64,000 nt of DNA from Xanthomonas euroxanthea (GTDB lineage: Bacteria > Pseudomonadota > Gammaproteobacteria > Xanthomonadales > Xanthomonadaceae), in the NCBI RefSeq assembly GCF_900476395.1, contig NZ_UIHB01000001.1:564217-628216 (forward strand), read 5' to 3'. A program made the translations under genes and the position numbers. Below, one piece after another: positions 1 to 9,102 of this stretch. The stretch's first letter is position 1; each line of letters opens with the position of its first letter. The notes below the pieces were generated by a model. It saw only the letters and a program-made list of their open reading frames with translations. It made no database searches and was not told where the DNA came from.

Positions 1-553
1 CCCGGTCAGTGCCGCAATCGTATGAAGACCGCAATCGTTACTGGTGCCTGCATGGAATGGCGGCATGCCAAGTGGCCGCATCTGCTGAGCCTGTGCGTTC
101 GACTGAGCAGGCTTGGGGGCGGTGCGATATCTTTTCGGAGCGGAACGTCCCTGGAGCTGTGCAAGCGGCCCATCGCTTTTTGTGGTCGGCCTGCTTTGCC
201 TTTCGGCGCTCGGTGAATTCACTACGGGGTTAGTGTAGGAATGTGCTGCCTGGGGTGCGGAAGAAACCTTCATGAATACCACTCGCTTGTATTGATGAAA
301 TAGGGTGAAACGCAACGCGCGATAGCGAATCCACGTCTGGTGCTTGGGGGTGGCCGCTATGGGCCGCAACAATGCAGCACGCTGGCCATTTTTTGCGACC
401 TGCATCGCGAAGTCGGGCATAGCGATGCGAATCGAATGTCCGGGGTGCAATGGCGTTAATTCCGCATCCGGGTTGTGCAACATGATCCTGTCGTGCTCCA
501 GAGTGCAAGGCACATGATCCAGGTCTCGGTTGCACATTTTTCAGCAGGACATC
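1..553. other. Gene-poor left edge
   Basis: No convincing gene was seen here. Short open frames exist on both strands but lack a good ribosome binding site, a recognisable protein or consistent codon bias. The translocon gene hrpF, often found at this side of Xanthomonas hrp clusters, is not inside the window and could lie further left. Confidence 0.5.
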
Positions 554-578
554 TTCGCGCGCGGCAAGAGTCTTTCGC
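554..578 (+). promoter_or_regulatory. PIP box upstream of the chaperone-xopF operon
   Basis: A perfect TTCGC-N15-TTCGC plant-inducible-promoter box, the binding site of HrpX, begins 121 bp before the start codon of the small chaperone-like gene. No exact YANNNT -10 element sits at the usual 30-32 nt distance; TAATGG at 605-610 is one base off and slightly close. It implies HrpX control of the downstream two-gene operon. Confidence 0.8.
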
Positions 579-674
579 AGGGGGTTACCCGGCTATGCAT
601 CCGGTAATGGAGACTTTCTCCTACCGGAATGGTGTATCGGTACCCATCGCATACTTTCTCGAGGATTTCGGACA

Positions 675-1118
675 ATGTCGGAATTGGGAAATCTCCACAC
701 AGCGAACGACACATTCTTCACCAGCCTGGGAGTCCGTCTTGGGTTGCCTGAGGAGCTTGCGCAGCGACTTGGCCAAGGCGAAACCATCCTTGGTCCTGCG
801 GGCATGCTGTGCCGTGTCCACGCGCAGATGCAGCAGGGCGGGATGACGGCGTTTCCGGAAGTGATCCTGCCATTGGCCGCACGCGAGCTCGGCGGCGAGG
901 AGGTGGTGACGCTGCTGGCGCTGCAGGAACAATTGCTGACCCAATACGGCTGGCGGCTCACGCTCTCGGACCTTGGCCTGCTCTGTGTCTGCCCGCTGTT
1001 GGTCGAACGCACGCCCGATGCCGTGGCCACTGCGCTGGAGCGCGGGCAGGTGGCCGCACGTGTGGTGCTGGACGCGCTGGTGACGCAGGCCGGCAGCACG
1101 GCCGAGGTGGCCTCATGA
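675..1118 (+). CDS. Putative type III secretion chaperone for XopF
   Basis: This encodes a 147-residue, leucine-rich, mildly acidic cytoplasmic protein without signal peptide or membrane segment. Size and composition fit class I type III effector chaperones, which bind the N-terminal part of one partner effector. Its stop codon overlaps the xopF start in an ATGA, so the two are translationally coupled, the usual layout of a chaperone and its effector. GAGG at 661-664 serves the ATG at 675. A PIP box lies upstream. The family was not recognised by sequence; function is inferred from size and position. An alternative is a small effector or export regulator. Confidence 0.6.
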   Translation: MSELGNLHTANDTFFTSLGVRLGLPEELAQRLGQGETILGPAGMLCRVHAQMQQGGMTAFPEVILPLAARELGGEEVVTLLALQEQLLTQYGWRLTLSDLGLLCVCPLLVERTPDAVATALERGQVAARVVLDALVTQAGSTAEVAS

Positions 1119-3136
1119 AGCTCTCCAGCAACATCGGGACCTCTTCCAGCGGCCGCGCAACGGCTCCTGCACCCACACGCCCGACGCATGCCGAGGAGGC
1201 CGTCGCCCTGCCACAGGCGCGAGTGCCAACCGGGCCGCTCGCCGGCCTGCCCTCTTCGGGCCCGGTATTGCGCGGTCGCCGCGCACCGGTTGCACGTCGC
1301 GTGACCACCGACGCAAGTCATGCCGAGTCCTCGCATGGTGCATCACATCGCTCGGAGTCCTCGCAGTCATCGCATTCTTCCGAGTCGACGGACGCAGCGT
1401 TTTACACTCCGTATGTAAGCCCCGCGTCCTCGGTCGTCGATGAGCCGCATGCGCCTGCCGTTGCAGCGAGCTATGCGCAGCGCAGCGCGGCGGCGGCCGC
1501 TGAGTTGAAGGCGCAGCTACGGACTCGCCTGGGCACTCTGCGCTTTGCAGCGCCCTCGGAGGAGCAGGAGGCACTGCAGGCCGCGTATCTGGAATGGGCG
1601 GACGCGCGCGTGGACGAACGCATCGCCGCGTTCGGGCCGGATGCCGGATACCAGATCGTCGGCGATATGAAGACGGCAGGCGCAAAAGCAGCGTGGCCGA
1701 TCGCTTACGAGTGCCTCAGGGCCTTCGTCATCGGCTCGATGCGGACCCCGTTCGGTCTCGCCGCCGGTGCAGCCTACGATGGCGCGCGTGCGCCCGGATC
1801 GGAGACGCTGAGTACGACGACGCTGTCCGGCACAGTGGCGGGCCTGATGTCCTATACCAGCGATACGTTGCTGATCCCGGCGATGGACCGGCGCGCGCGT
1901 GTTGCCAACCTGCCGCGGTTCCAAGCCATCGACCCCAAGATCCTGGTGCCCGATCCGCCGCCGGCCCTGCTGGAAATCACTGCCGAGGGCAAACGCTTCA
2001 CGCGTCCCGGCGAAGGCAACACCGAAACGCTTCCCGAGCTCAAGGCGCAGACCTACGACCTCCGCCAGGGAATCACCCAGTGGCAATCGACCCTGGACGA
2101 CAAGTCCCTTGACACCTTGCTGCTCAAGCCGACGATCAACGCGGGATTCAACGCGGCGCGGCGGACCTCCGCCGACCCGGGCACGCGCACGCCGGCCGGC
2201 CAACTGGGCTTGAGCGCGCTCGCCATTGGCGGGGCAGGGGTGGTGCAGAAGGCGATGCTCGAAACCGGCAAGGCGGTTGCGCGTACCGGCCAGATGCGCG
2301 TGCCCGACCTGCTTGGCGGACAGCAGCGGCTGAATCTGTTTGCGCTGGCATTGCCGGACAAGACCCGTCGGCCCGCGCAATGGTCCGACGCCGTGCATTT
2401 CCCCAACTACCTGCTGGAAACCGGGATGGAAGGCCTGGCGTTGGCCAGGCAGGCCTTGAGCACCACCAACGCGATCACCACTGCGGTACGCGATGTGCTG
2501 GGCCGTCACATGCTCAGCAACGTGCTGGCCAATTTCGCCTCGCTCGGGGCCGGCCGCCTCATCGCTGCGCCCTTGCGTGGCGGTAACGCAAACGGCAGCG
2601 TTGCGGGCGAAGCCGCCAATTCCACCGCCACGGTCGTGCAACAGGCAGCGCAGACCCTGTTCAACGATACGATCTGGAATGCGCTCAAGGCCAAGAACGG
2701 CGCCAACACCACCCAGGCCACGCGCCTGGACCAGGAACGCGCCGCCAGCGCCGCCGGTCATCAACGCACCATCGCAGGCACGCTTCAGGCGCTGGCCGAA
2801 CCCGTCGAGGCGGCGATCGCGCTGTTGTCGGCGCCGACATCGGCAGAGATTGCGCGCGCCCTGGAGGAGGGGCAGCCGCTTGCGCCTGCAACTGGGCCGC
2901 TGGCGGAGAGATTGCGTGAAGCCCTGGAGGAATTGCGCACGGAGGTCGGCACGCAATCGGTCTCGATGGCGACCATCGACACTGTGCTCGACCGCCTGCA
3001 CGCCGGGCAGGCGGCGATGTTCAGCGGCGTGCCACGCAACGACCTGACCAAGACACTCAAGACCGAGCTACAGAAGCTCAGGCAGGCACTGCACGAAAGC
3101 GAGGAACTTCGCCAGTGGGAAAACGGCAGGCCGTGA
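1115..3136 (+). CDS. xopF: Type III effector XopF
   Basis: A 673-residue protein resembling the XopF effectors (XopF1 is about 670 residues), which Xanthomonas translocates into plant cells to suppress basal defence. The N-terminal ~100 residues are rich in Ser, Pro, Thr, Ala and His, with a Ser/His-dense stretch at about residues 69-92, typical of a type III secretion signal. The rest is helical with several small hydrophobic stretches, for example near residues 370-385 and 475-495. It overlaps the chaperone-like gene by four bases. A strong hairpin terminator follows. Around residues 245-280 a segment ending in a VPDP motif recalls HopM1 of Pseudomonas syringae from memory; this is only a hypothesis. 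Which XopF paralogue it is cannot be settled here. Confidence 0.75.
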   Translation: MKLSSNIGTSSSGRATAPAPTRPTHAEEAVALPQARVPTGPLAGLPSSGPVLRGRRAPVARRVTTDASHAESSHGASHRSESSQSSHSSESTDAAFYTPYVSPASSVVDEPHAPAVAASYAQRSAAAAAELKAQLRTRLGTLRFAAPSEEQEALQAAYLEWADARVDERIAAFGPDAGYQIVGDMKTAGAKAAWPIAYECLRAFVIGSMRTPFGLAAGAAYDGARAPGSETLSTTTLSGTVAGLMSYTSDTLLIPAMDRRARVANLPRFQAIDPKILVPDPPPALLEITAEGKRFTRPGEGNTETLPELKAQTYDLRQGITQWQSTLDDKSLDTLLLKPTINAGFNAARRTSADPGTRTPAGQLGLSALAIGGAGVVQKAMLETGKAVARTGQMRVPDLLGGQQRLNLFALALPDKTRRPAQWSDAVHFPNYLLETGMEGLALARQALSTTNAITTAVRDVLGRHMLSNVLANFASLGAGRLIAAPLRGGNANGSVAGEAANSTATVVQQAAQTLFNDTIWNALKAKNGANTTQATRLDQERAASAAGHQRTIAGTLQALAEPVEAAIALLSAPTSAEIARALEEGQPLAPATGPLAERLREALEELRTEVGTQSVSMATIDTVLDRLHAGQAAMFSGVPRNDLTKTLKTELQKLRQALHESEELRQWENGRP

Positions 3137-3180
3137 GCGGTCGATCCTGCAGCTGATCCACTGCGTCGCGCACGCCGCCA

Positions 3181-3215
3181 CGACAGACGCAACCGCCGTT
3201 GCGTCTGTCGTTTGT
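3181..3215 (+). terminator. Terminator after xopF
   Basis: A perfect 13-bp inverted repeat (3181-3193 with 3198-3210, loop CGCC) is followed by TTTG. It separates the convergent xopF and the large leftward effector gene and may act in both directions. Confidence 0.75.
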
Positions 3216-3246
3216 TGGCGGTCCCGGGGCCAGCCCGGTGCGCGGC

Positions 3247-6200
3247 TTACGTGCGAGTAGTGGTGGTGGAGCGGGGCGATACGGCGCGCGGCACCGCTTC
3301 GTACGCTGGCCATTGACCGACCGTGCGCATGGCCTCGGCGATGCGGTTGCGCTGGCGCTTGACGATGAAGTCCACGCCACGTTCTTCGGTCAGTTTTGTC
3401 TTCTCGCGGACCAGCAGCAACGTCGGCTCCCACACGGCGGGCTGCTGCAGCAACGCGTCGAAGGCGGTGCGCTCGGCGAGTGCAGCCGTGTCGTCACCTG
3501 CATCCTGCGCCACCAGTGCAAGTGCGCGGTGCACGTCCAGCAGCGGTGCAGCTTCGCTGCGTAACGCCTCGTCGGCGAACAGCGCAGCCAGCGCGTTGCC
3601 ATCGGCAAAGCGCCTGGCCTGCTGCATGAAATGCTCCAGTTGCAGCTCTGCCAGCACCGGCTGCAGGGTCTGGTCGACATCGGTGCCCAGCTTGACCAGG
3701 CCGTAGTCGGCCCAGCGCTCCCACTGGGTGCGGACCAGGCGCTCGAACGCGGCGAATTGCGCGAAGTCGGTTGCGCGGTCGCTGCGGACCGCATCGATTT
3801 CACCACCGAACTGGAACAGCGTGCAGAACGCGGTGGCCACGTCCGCGTTCACTTCGGCGACATAGCCGGCATCGAGTGCCGAGAGCGTGGTGCTGGCCGC
3901 AGGCGTTGCCGATGCGCCTCCGTGTCGATGCTGGGCAAGCGCCAGTTGCACGCCGGCCGTCAGGCGTGCGGCCGCTTCCACCCGGCGTGCGGCGGTGGCG
4001 TCGCAGTAGTGCGTGGTCATGTAGCCGGCCACGGTCGTCGATGTCCAGCCGAGGTCCTGGCGCGACTTGACGCCGAGCCCCAGCGCACCGCCCGCGCGGC
4101 GGCCGTGCGCATCGCCTGCACGCAGGCCGGCGCTGACGCTGGCGCTGCATTCGGTGCCCTGGCTGACGCGTGCGGCCTGGTCGATCAGCCCGACGCTGGC
4201 GTCCGGATGCTCGGCCAGCAATGCCTGCATCCAGTCCGCGTCGGGGGGCTGTGCGGTAGGATCGGGCGTTGCGCGGCGTACCAGATGCTCCAGCATGCGC
4301 AAAAATGCCTGCAGCAGCTCCGGCTCGCGTCCCTTGCCCAGCCGGGGGATACGGAGCTGCAGGCCGTCTTCCACGCCGGCCTCGCGCCGATAGCGCCAGT
4401 CCACGGCGGCCGACACCCCGGCTGCCGCGTAGTCGCTTTCCACATCGATGCCATAGCCGACAGTCAGACCCGCACCGAGCTGGCGCTGCGTCGCGGATTG
4501 GCGGCTGATCTGCAGGTACAGGCCGGTACGTCCCATGTAGAACTCCAGCGAGGCATCGCGATTGCACTGCATGCTGGCGATCAGTCGTGTACCCAGGCCG
4601 AACGCAGACCCTGCAATCGCAGCTGCCGCCGAAAGCGGTGCGAGATTGGCGCCCCAGGTCTGTTGGCAGGTCATCCGCCAGCGGTCGCGCCATTCCAGGT
4701 GCGAGAGCATGTCGCGCAGCAGGTCCAGCAATGCCTCGGGGTGAGCCAGGGCGCCGGCACCGGTCTGCTTCATCAACTGCAAGGTCTTGTCGACGGCGGC
4801 GTCGAAATGCGCCAGGCAGTCCTGCGCATGTGCGAGCCACAACGTGGCCTGTGGCGAGGGATCGCCTGCTTGCGGCTCCGCCGCTTGCTCTGCGTGCTCC
4901 GCCCGCACCGTAGACAGGCAGGTGCGCAACAGATCGAACGCGGCTGGCGCGGTGCAGCGACCGCTCCGCACCTGCTCCCAGGCACGCCGCAATCCTTCCG
5001 GTGGCGCTGCCTGCACCGCTGCACCGCCCGGGGCTCGGGATGCCTGCGCCTGATGGTGGTTGTGCAGCGCTGCGGCACGTTCGGCGATGCGTGCAAGGGT
5101 GGCGGCATCGAAGACCACGCAACTGCGGTCCACGTCCTCATCGACCCATTGCAGCAGCTCGGCCGCCGCCTGCCAGTGCAGCTCGGCCTGCGATGGAACA
5201 CTGCCCTGCGGTCGGGCCGCATGCAGTGCGCCCAGGTAGCAGGCCAAGGCAGCCGCGGCGTGCTCCAGGGCCAGGTTGGCGCGTCGACGCGGTGTCGGCA
5301 GTGCGGTGGCCGATGCGGCCTCAAGCCCCTCCGACAAGGCATGCAGTGGATTGGGAGCGCTCGCGTGTGCGCCGGCAGGGTGCGGCGAGGTGGCAGTACG
5401 CACCGCCTCGCCGAACGCCTGCAGGTGGGCGTTTGCGCGCGCATACGCCGAATCGGGAGCACGCGACTCGTAGCCGTTGCGCAGCGCATGGTAGGCCGCG
5501 CGTTCGTCGCTGCTGCAGGTGCGCAACGCATCTGCCGGGTCGGCCGCGTGCAGGGCGACACCGGCGGCGCGCCGCGCACCGCTCAGCCAGCACCGCGTGG
5601 CGGTATCGTCCACAGGTGCGGCGCGCAGCAGCGCATCGGCCCGCAACGCAATGCGCGCGATGTCCTGGCGGCCGGGGTCGGCGGCACGCTCGTGGCGTGC
5701 CTGGATCAACTGGCCCAGTACCTGACGGCCGCGTGGCACACGTCCCAGGGTCTCCAGCCAATGCGTTGTCGCCGCCTCGATCGCTGCGCGGGCAATGGCG
5801 GAGTGCTCGCCCATCGTCGTGCCAGGCGGGTCTCCTGGCCGTTCCGGATCGGCGGGGATCAGCGCGCTCCAGGTGCTGTCGTGGACACGGTCGAAGGTGG
5901 CCAACAGCAGCGCCGCGGCGTCAGCGCGGTTGTCGCCGAGCACACTGGCCACTGCCGAGCGCAGCGCGCCGAGCGCGATGGCCACGATCCCCGCTGCAGG
6001 CACGGCCTGGTCTGCAAAACGCGTGGTGGACAGCCCGCTCGCCCAGGACGACAAGCGGTTGCGCAATGCGGTGGCCGCGGCGGCATCGGTTGTGCTGGAT
6101 GCGGTCTGCGCGATCTGCGCGGCAATCAGTGCGTCCGATGCGGCCCGCAGCGCCTGGCTGGCGCGCAGATCGTCTGCCGCCGCGCGGTCAACCTCCTCCT

Positions 6201-7209
6201 CGAGCGATTGCGTGAGATCCGCCAGCGCCGGCAGCAGTGCACGCAACGCGTCGGCGCGCGCAGCGGTCTCGAACAGGTCGCCGGCCACGATGAGTGCTGA
6301 CTGCAGCGCCTGTGCCAGTGTGGTGTCGAGGTTGGCGGCGCGTGCTTCCAGGCGCTGCAGCAAGGCCTGCTGTTTCTCGCGCAGGGCGGACAGGTGCTGC
6401 GCGTGCTGGTGCTGCTGGCGGATGCGCTCCAGCTTGGCTTCGTGCTTGAGCAGGTCACGCAAGCGCGGTCGGCGCTCGTTTGCAGCGGGCGCGTGCACGG
6501 CGGTGAGCTGGTCCAGTTGCTGCTGCAGCTGTTGCTCGGTACGCGCCAGGCGCTCGCTGCAGCTGGCGATGTGCTTGCGGAGCAGCGTATTCCAGGTGGC
6601 CAGCACCTGTTGGCGTTTGCGGGTGGCGTTGGCACGGTCGGCCAGGCGCGGTGCGCGTCTGGCCTGCAGGCTTGTGTCCTGCTCCAGGCGATCGATATGC
6701 AGCACCACCAGGCGCTCAAGCGCGGCGGCCTTGCGCACGGCGACCCGGGCGTCGCTTAGCCGTTGCGAGGCGGCGAATGTCGCTGTCTGCAAAGGAGCGA
6801 GTGTGTGCCAGTGGCCCGGCTCTGCCCGAGTGGGCGGTGCAGGCTGCGCAGATGTGCCTTGGTAGCGCAGCAGGCGCGTATGGTCGGGAGTGGCCTGCCG
6901 GGCGATGCCCACCGCCGTGCCGGCGAGCCGGGCGAGCTTCTGCAACGACTTCCGCACGCTCCGCAGCCTGCCTGTCTCGCGTGGCGCAGGCGCGCCCCGT
7001 CCGGTGTCGGCAGCAGGTGCGGTGTAGCGATACACCCGTGCGGCCACATCCAGCTCTGCAGCGCGTGCTTCGGACTCGGCCGCCGGCCCATCCAGTTGAT
7101 GCAGTCGGTGATGGGCCTGCTTGTGCGGCGACGGCGTACCCGCATGCGCCGCGCCATGGCTGTTGCCAGGCAGCCCGAATGTCAGGGTGGAAGGGCGGAT
7201 ACGGGTCAC
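3247..7209 (-). CDS. Large type III effector candidate (XopZ2-like)
   Basis: A 1320-residue protein. The GTG at 7209 is chosen because GAGG lies 8 nt upstream and the N-terminus becomes Ser/Thr/Pro/His-rich like a secretion signal; the frame stays open to 7308. Residues ~130-400 are Leu/Ala/Gln/Arg-rich helix. Around residues 860-1110 there is an alternating, Gly-rich, beta-like region. WPAYE, matching the WxxxE pattern, lies near the C-terminus. Size and position beside hrpW match what is recalled of XopZ2 of X. vesicatoria / gardneri (XopZ/HopAS1/AWR family). The alternative is the AvrE/HopR1 superfamily, suggested by the beta-like C-terminal third. It is the last gene of the leftward hpaB-hrpW series and has no visible PIP box of its own. 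Confidence 0.6.
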   Translation of the reverse strand: MTRIRPSTLTFGLPGNSHGAAHAGTPSPHKQAHHRLHQLDGPAAESEARAAELDVAARVYRYTAPAADTGRGAPAPRETGRLRSVRKSLQKLARLAGTAVGIARQATPDHTRLLRYQGTSAQPAPPTRAEPGHWHTLAPLQTATFAASQRLSDARVAVRKAAALERLVVLHIDRLEQDTSLQARRAPRLADRANATRKRQQVLATWNTLLRKHIASCSERLARTEQQLQQQLDQLTAVHAPAANERRPRLRDLLKHEAKLERIRQQHQHAQHLSALREKQQALLQRLEARAANLDTTLAQALQSALIVAGDLFETAARADALRALLPALADLTQSLEEEVDRAAADDLRASQALRAASDALIAAQIAQTASSTTDAAAATALRNRLSSWASGLSTTRFADQAVPAAGIVAIALGALRSAVASVLGDNRADAAALLLATFDRVHDSTWSALIPADPERPGDPPGTTMGEHSAIARAAIEAATTHWLETLGRVPRGRQVLGQLIQARHERAADPGRQDIARIALRADALLRAAPVDDTATRCWLSGARRAAGVALHAADPADALRTCSSDERAAYHALRNGYESRAPDSAYARANAHLQAFGEAVRTATSPHPAGAHASAPNPLHALSEGLEAASATALPTPRRRANLALEHAAAALACYLGALHAARPQGSVPSQAELHWQAAAELLQWVDEDVDRSCVVFDAATLARIAERAAALHNHHQAQASRAPGGAAVQAAPPEGLRRAWEQVRSGRCTAPAAFDLLRTCLSTVRAEHAEQAAEPQAGDPSPQATLWLAHAQDCLAHFDAAVDKTLQLMKQTGAGALAHPEALLDLLRDMLSHLEWRDRWRMTCQQTWGANLAPLSAAAAIAGSAFGLGTRLIASMQCNRDASLEFYMGRTGLYLQISRQSATQRQLGAGLTVGYGIDVESDYAAAGVSAAVDWRYRREAGVEDGLQLRIPRLGKGREPELLQAFLRMLEHLVRRATPDPTAQPPDADWMQALLAEHPDASVGLIDQAARVSQGTECSASVSAGLRAGDAHGRRAGGALGLGVKSRQDLGWTSTTVAGYMTTHYCDATAARRVEAAARLTAGVQLALAQHRHGGASATPAASTTLSALDAGYVAEVNADVATAFCTLFQFGGEIDAVRSDRATDFAQFAAFERLVRTQWERWADYGLVKLGTDVDQTLQPVLAELQLEHFMQQARRFADGNALAALFADEALRSEAAPLLDVHRALALVAQDAGDDTAALAERTAFDALLQQPAVWEPTLLLVREKTKLTEERGVDFIVKRQRNRIAEAMRTVGQWPAYEAVPRAVSPRSTTTTRT

Positions 7210-7254
7210 GCTCGACACCTCGCATGTGGACCTCGACACCACCGGGCGCCGATA

Positions 7255-7289
7255 CCCGGCAGATGCGTCAACGCAGTGCATCTGCCGGG
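7255..7289 (-). terminator. Hairpin between hrpW and the large effector gene
   Basis: A perfect 12-bp inverted repeat (CCCGGCAGATGC and its complement) with an 11-nt loop lies between the hrpW stop and the GTG start of the next leftward gene. It has no T-tract, so it may act as a partial terminator or an RNA-stability element rather than a full stop. Confidence 0.5.
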
Positions 7290-7323
7290 CGCGCTCGACG
7301 CACAGCAACGGTGCAGGGTGTGA

Positions 7324-8436
7324 TCAGCCGCTGTAGGCCTTATGGCCGATGCGTGTCGCGCCGATGGCCTGGGACGCGTTGGGAGCAATCACCTCGTCGG
7401 GCGCATCGGTCTTCAGGTTTGCCAACGCCACCGTCGCGCCTGGCGCGTCGGTGCGGAACACTGCTTCCTTGACCTGACTGAACTCGCAGTTTTCCACCTG
7501 AAGGCTCGTATTGATATCGGCATGCCCACCATTGGTGCGGAAGACCTTGCTGGCACCCTCGACGGTGTCACCCGACATCACCACGTCGGCAGCACCGTTG
7601 TCCTGCACGACCTTGTCCGCGGCATTTTTGAACGTGCAATTGATGATCTCGACCTTCGGCCGGCCGCTGACCTCAGCGCTACAACCTGCAATTCCCGCAT
7701 CATGCTCGCGGTTGCCCTGGCCGTCGATGGTGACCGCATCCTCGCTGACATCTTCGTTGACGCAGTTGACCATCTTGCCGCTGCCCATGAAATGCACCCC
7801 GTCGCCGCCGCCCGTCATGTTGACGTTGCAGAGGCAGCCGCCGTCCTCGACGACGAACAACGGTTGCTGGTGCTCGTCCTGATCGCCTTTGCCCAGGCAG
7901 GGGCCGCCGATATAGGTCTGATTCTTGCCGTCGAACACCTCGCCCTTATGCACCACGATGGGCTTGTTCTGTACGCCGGGCGGTGCGGTGACGACCTTGC
8001 CGGGAGGCAGGGGTGCTTGCGTGCCGTTGGCGCTGGGCGTTACCGGCTGGCCGGTGCCAGGCGGCGTTGCCGGTTGACCCGGGCTGCTGTGGGATGTGCC
8101 GTTGCCGGCTCCTGTTCCGCTGGTGCTTCCGTTGCCCTTGTTGGTGTTGCTGCCATTGCCGCCGCTGCCATTGCCAGTCCCGCTGCCGTGTTGTCCGCCG
8201 GGGTTGGTGGAACTCGGCGGGTTCGATGGCGGCATCGAGGGCGTCGGATTGGGGGTGGCCGGTGACTGACCGTCACTGGATGGCTGATCCTGTGACTGCA
8301 GCATGTCGCTGAGCACGCGTTGCATGCAGTACGCCAGCATGCTCATGATCACCGCGGTAAGGGCTTGTTGCTGCGACAGGGAGAACGAGGACGGCTGCAA
8401 GCTCGCAGTGGTGTGTGAGGGGATGGCGAGATTCAT
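7324..8436 (-). CDS. hrpW: Harpin-pectate lyase HrpW
   Basis: A 370-residue secreted two-part harpin. Residues 1-50 include a helical hydrophobic segment (about 22-47). Residues 51-150 are a Gly/Ser/Asn/Pro/Thr linker. Residues ~155-370 match the class III pectate lyase fold (PL3 family), with Val/Asn/Asp-rich beta-helix turns and several cysteines. HrpW proteins leave through the type III system and are thought to act in the plant cell wall on pectate; many show no lyase activity. AAGGA lies 9 nt before the ATG. In several Xanthomonas species hrpW is outside the hrp cluster; here it follows hpaB in the same direction, as in the X. campestris lineage. Confidence 0.88.
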   Translation of the reverse strand: MNLAIPSHTTASLQPSSFSLSQQQALTAVIMSMLAYCMQRVLSDMLQSQDQPSSDGQSPATPNPTPSMPPSNPPSSTNPGGQHGSGTGNGSGGNGSNTNKGNGSTSGTGAGNGTSHSSPGQPATPPGTGQPVTPSANGTQAPLPPGKVVTAPPGVQNKPIVVHKGEVFDGKNQTYIGGPCLGKGDQDEHQQPLFVVEDGGCLCNVNMTGGGDGVHFMGSGKMVNCVNEDVSEDAVTIDGQGNREHDAGIAGCSAEVSGRPKVEIINCTFKNAADKVVQDNGAADVVMSGDTVEGASKVFRTNGGHADINTSLQVENCEFSQVKEAVFRTDAPGATVALANLKTDAPDEVIAPNASQAIGATRIGHKAYSG

Positions 8437-8564
8437 TGGCGAGTGTCCTTGCGAGTGATGAATGGCGTAAGAAATCCTGCGAGGGGGAATGACGGCGCGA
8501 CAGCGTGGCGATGTGACCCAGCGCAGCGGATGCGCAAGGCTCCGATCAGCGTGCTGCTGAGTCG

Positions 8565-8600
8565 TGCCTGCCTCGCTGCAGGCATTAGCTTGCATGCAAG
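8565..8600 (-). terminator. Hairpins downstream of hpaB
   Basis: TGCCTGC / GCAGGCA (7-bp stem, 6-nt loop, 8565-8584) is followed by the palindrome CTTGCATGCAAG (8589-8600), between the hpaB stop and hrpW. There is no clear T-tract, so partial termination or transcript processing is possible. Confidence 0.4.
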
Positions 8601-8610
8601 GCCGAGCACC

Positions 8611-9093
8611 TCAGGCGCGTAGCCACAGATAATTCCCCGTCGCGATTCCTTCAAACATTTCGTCGTGTGCAATGAAGATATTCTTGTTCCAGTAACGGCC
8701 ATGCTCGGCGTAGTGGGCGAGCAGATCGCAGATCCATGCGCCGTCGACGTCGTCGTCCAGCGGAACGCGCACGATCAGCACGATCACGCCGGCATCGTTC
8801 AATCCCAGTTGCGCCTGGTCCTGCGCGTACACCGAGAGGTTGGCTTCCAGCAATAGCCGGAAGACCGTCAAGGTGCGTCCCGCAGGAGCAAGGCCGTAGC
8901 AGATGCGTAGATACAGCGCTTCTTCTTCCGGCGCTTGCTGTGCTTCATCGTCGGTCTGGGCTGCAGGCATGTGCAGATAGACTTCAAACCCGTCCACCCA
9001 CAGCACGCGTTTGCTGAGCACCGTCTGCACATCCGGCAGGTCCAGTGCTTCGCACATCTGCTGGACGATCGCTTCGAATCGGGTGCTGCTCAT
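8611..9093 (-). CDS. hpaB: Type III export-control chaperone HpaB
   Basis: A 160-residue acidic cytoplasmic protein that matches HpaB in size and sequence. HpaB is the general effector chaperone of Xanthomonas: it binds effectors, brings them to the ATPase HrcN and prevents their early export, and it is itself held off by HpaA. The start at 9093 gives an N-terminus of MSSTRFEAIV, the HpaB-type start; the frame extends ten codons further without a better start. It follows hrpE after a 55-bp gap occupied by a strong hairpin that reaches close to the hpaB start. Confidence 0.93.
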   Translation of the reverse strand: MSSTRFEAIVQQMCEALDLPDVQTVLSKRVLWVDGFEVYLHMPAAQTDDEAQQAPEEEALYLRICYGLAPAGRTLTVFRLLLEANLSVYAQDQAQLGLNDAGVIVLIVRVPLDDDVDGAWICDLLAHYAEHGRYWNKNIFIAHDEMFEGIATGNYLWLRA

Positions 9094-9102
9094 CTGTCGT
9101 AC

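Noticed and set aside
809..1114. Upstream extension of the xopF frame
   Set aside because: The extension overlaps the chaperone-like gene fully, while ATG 1115 overlaps its stop as ATGA and begins a typical type III N-terminus.
3631..6300. 889-codon rightward open frame opposite the large effector gene
   Set aside because: It is the antisense shadow of the leftward gene in GC-rich DNA, rich in Arg, Cys and His, with no recognisable domain or ribosome binding site.
1..8436. A full Pseudomonas-type conserved effector locus (avrE, hopM1, hrpW)
   Set aside because: Only hrpW is certain. The XopF-HopM1 link is a short motif likeness, and the large effector fits XopZ2 at least as well as AvrE.
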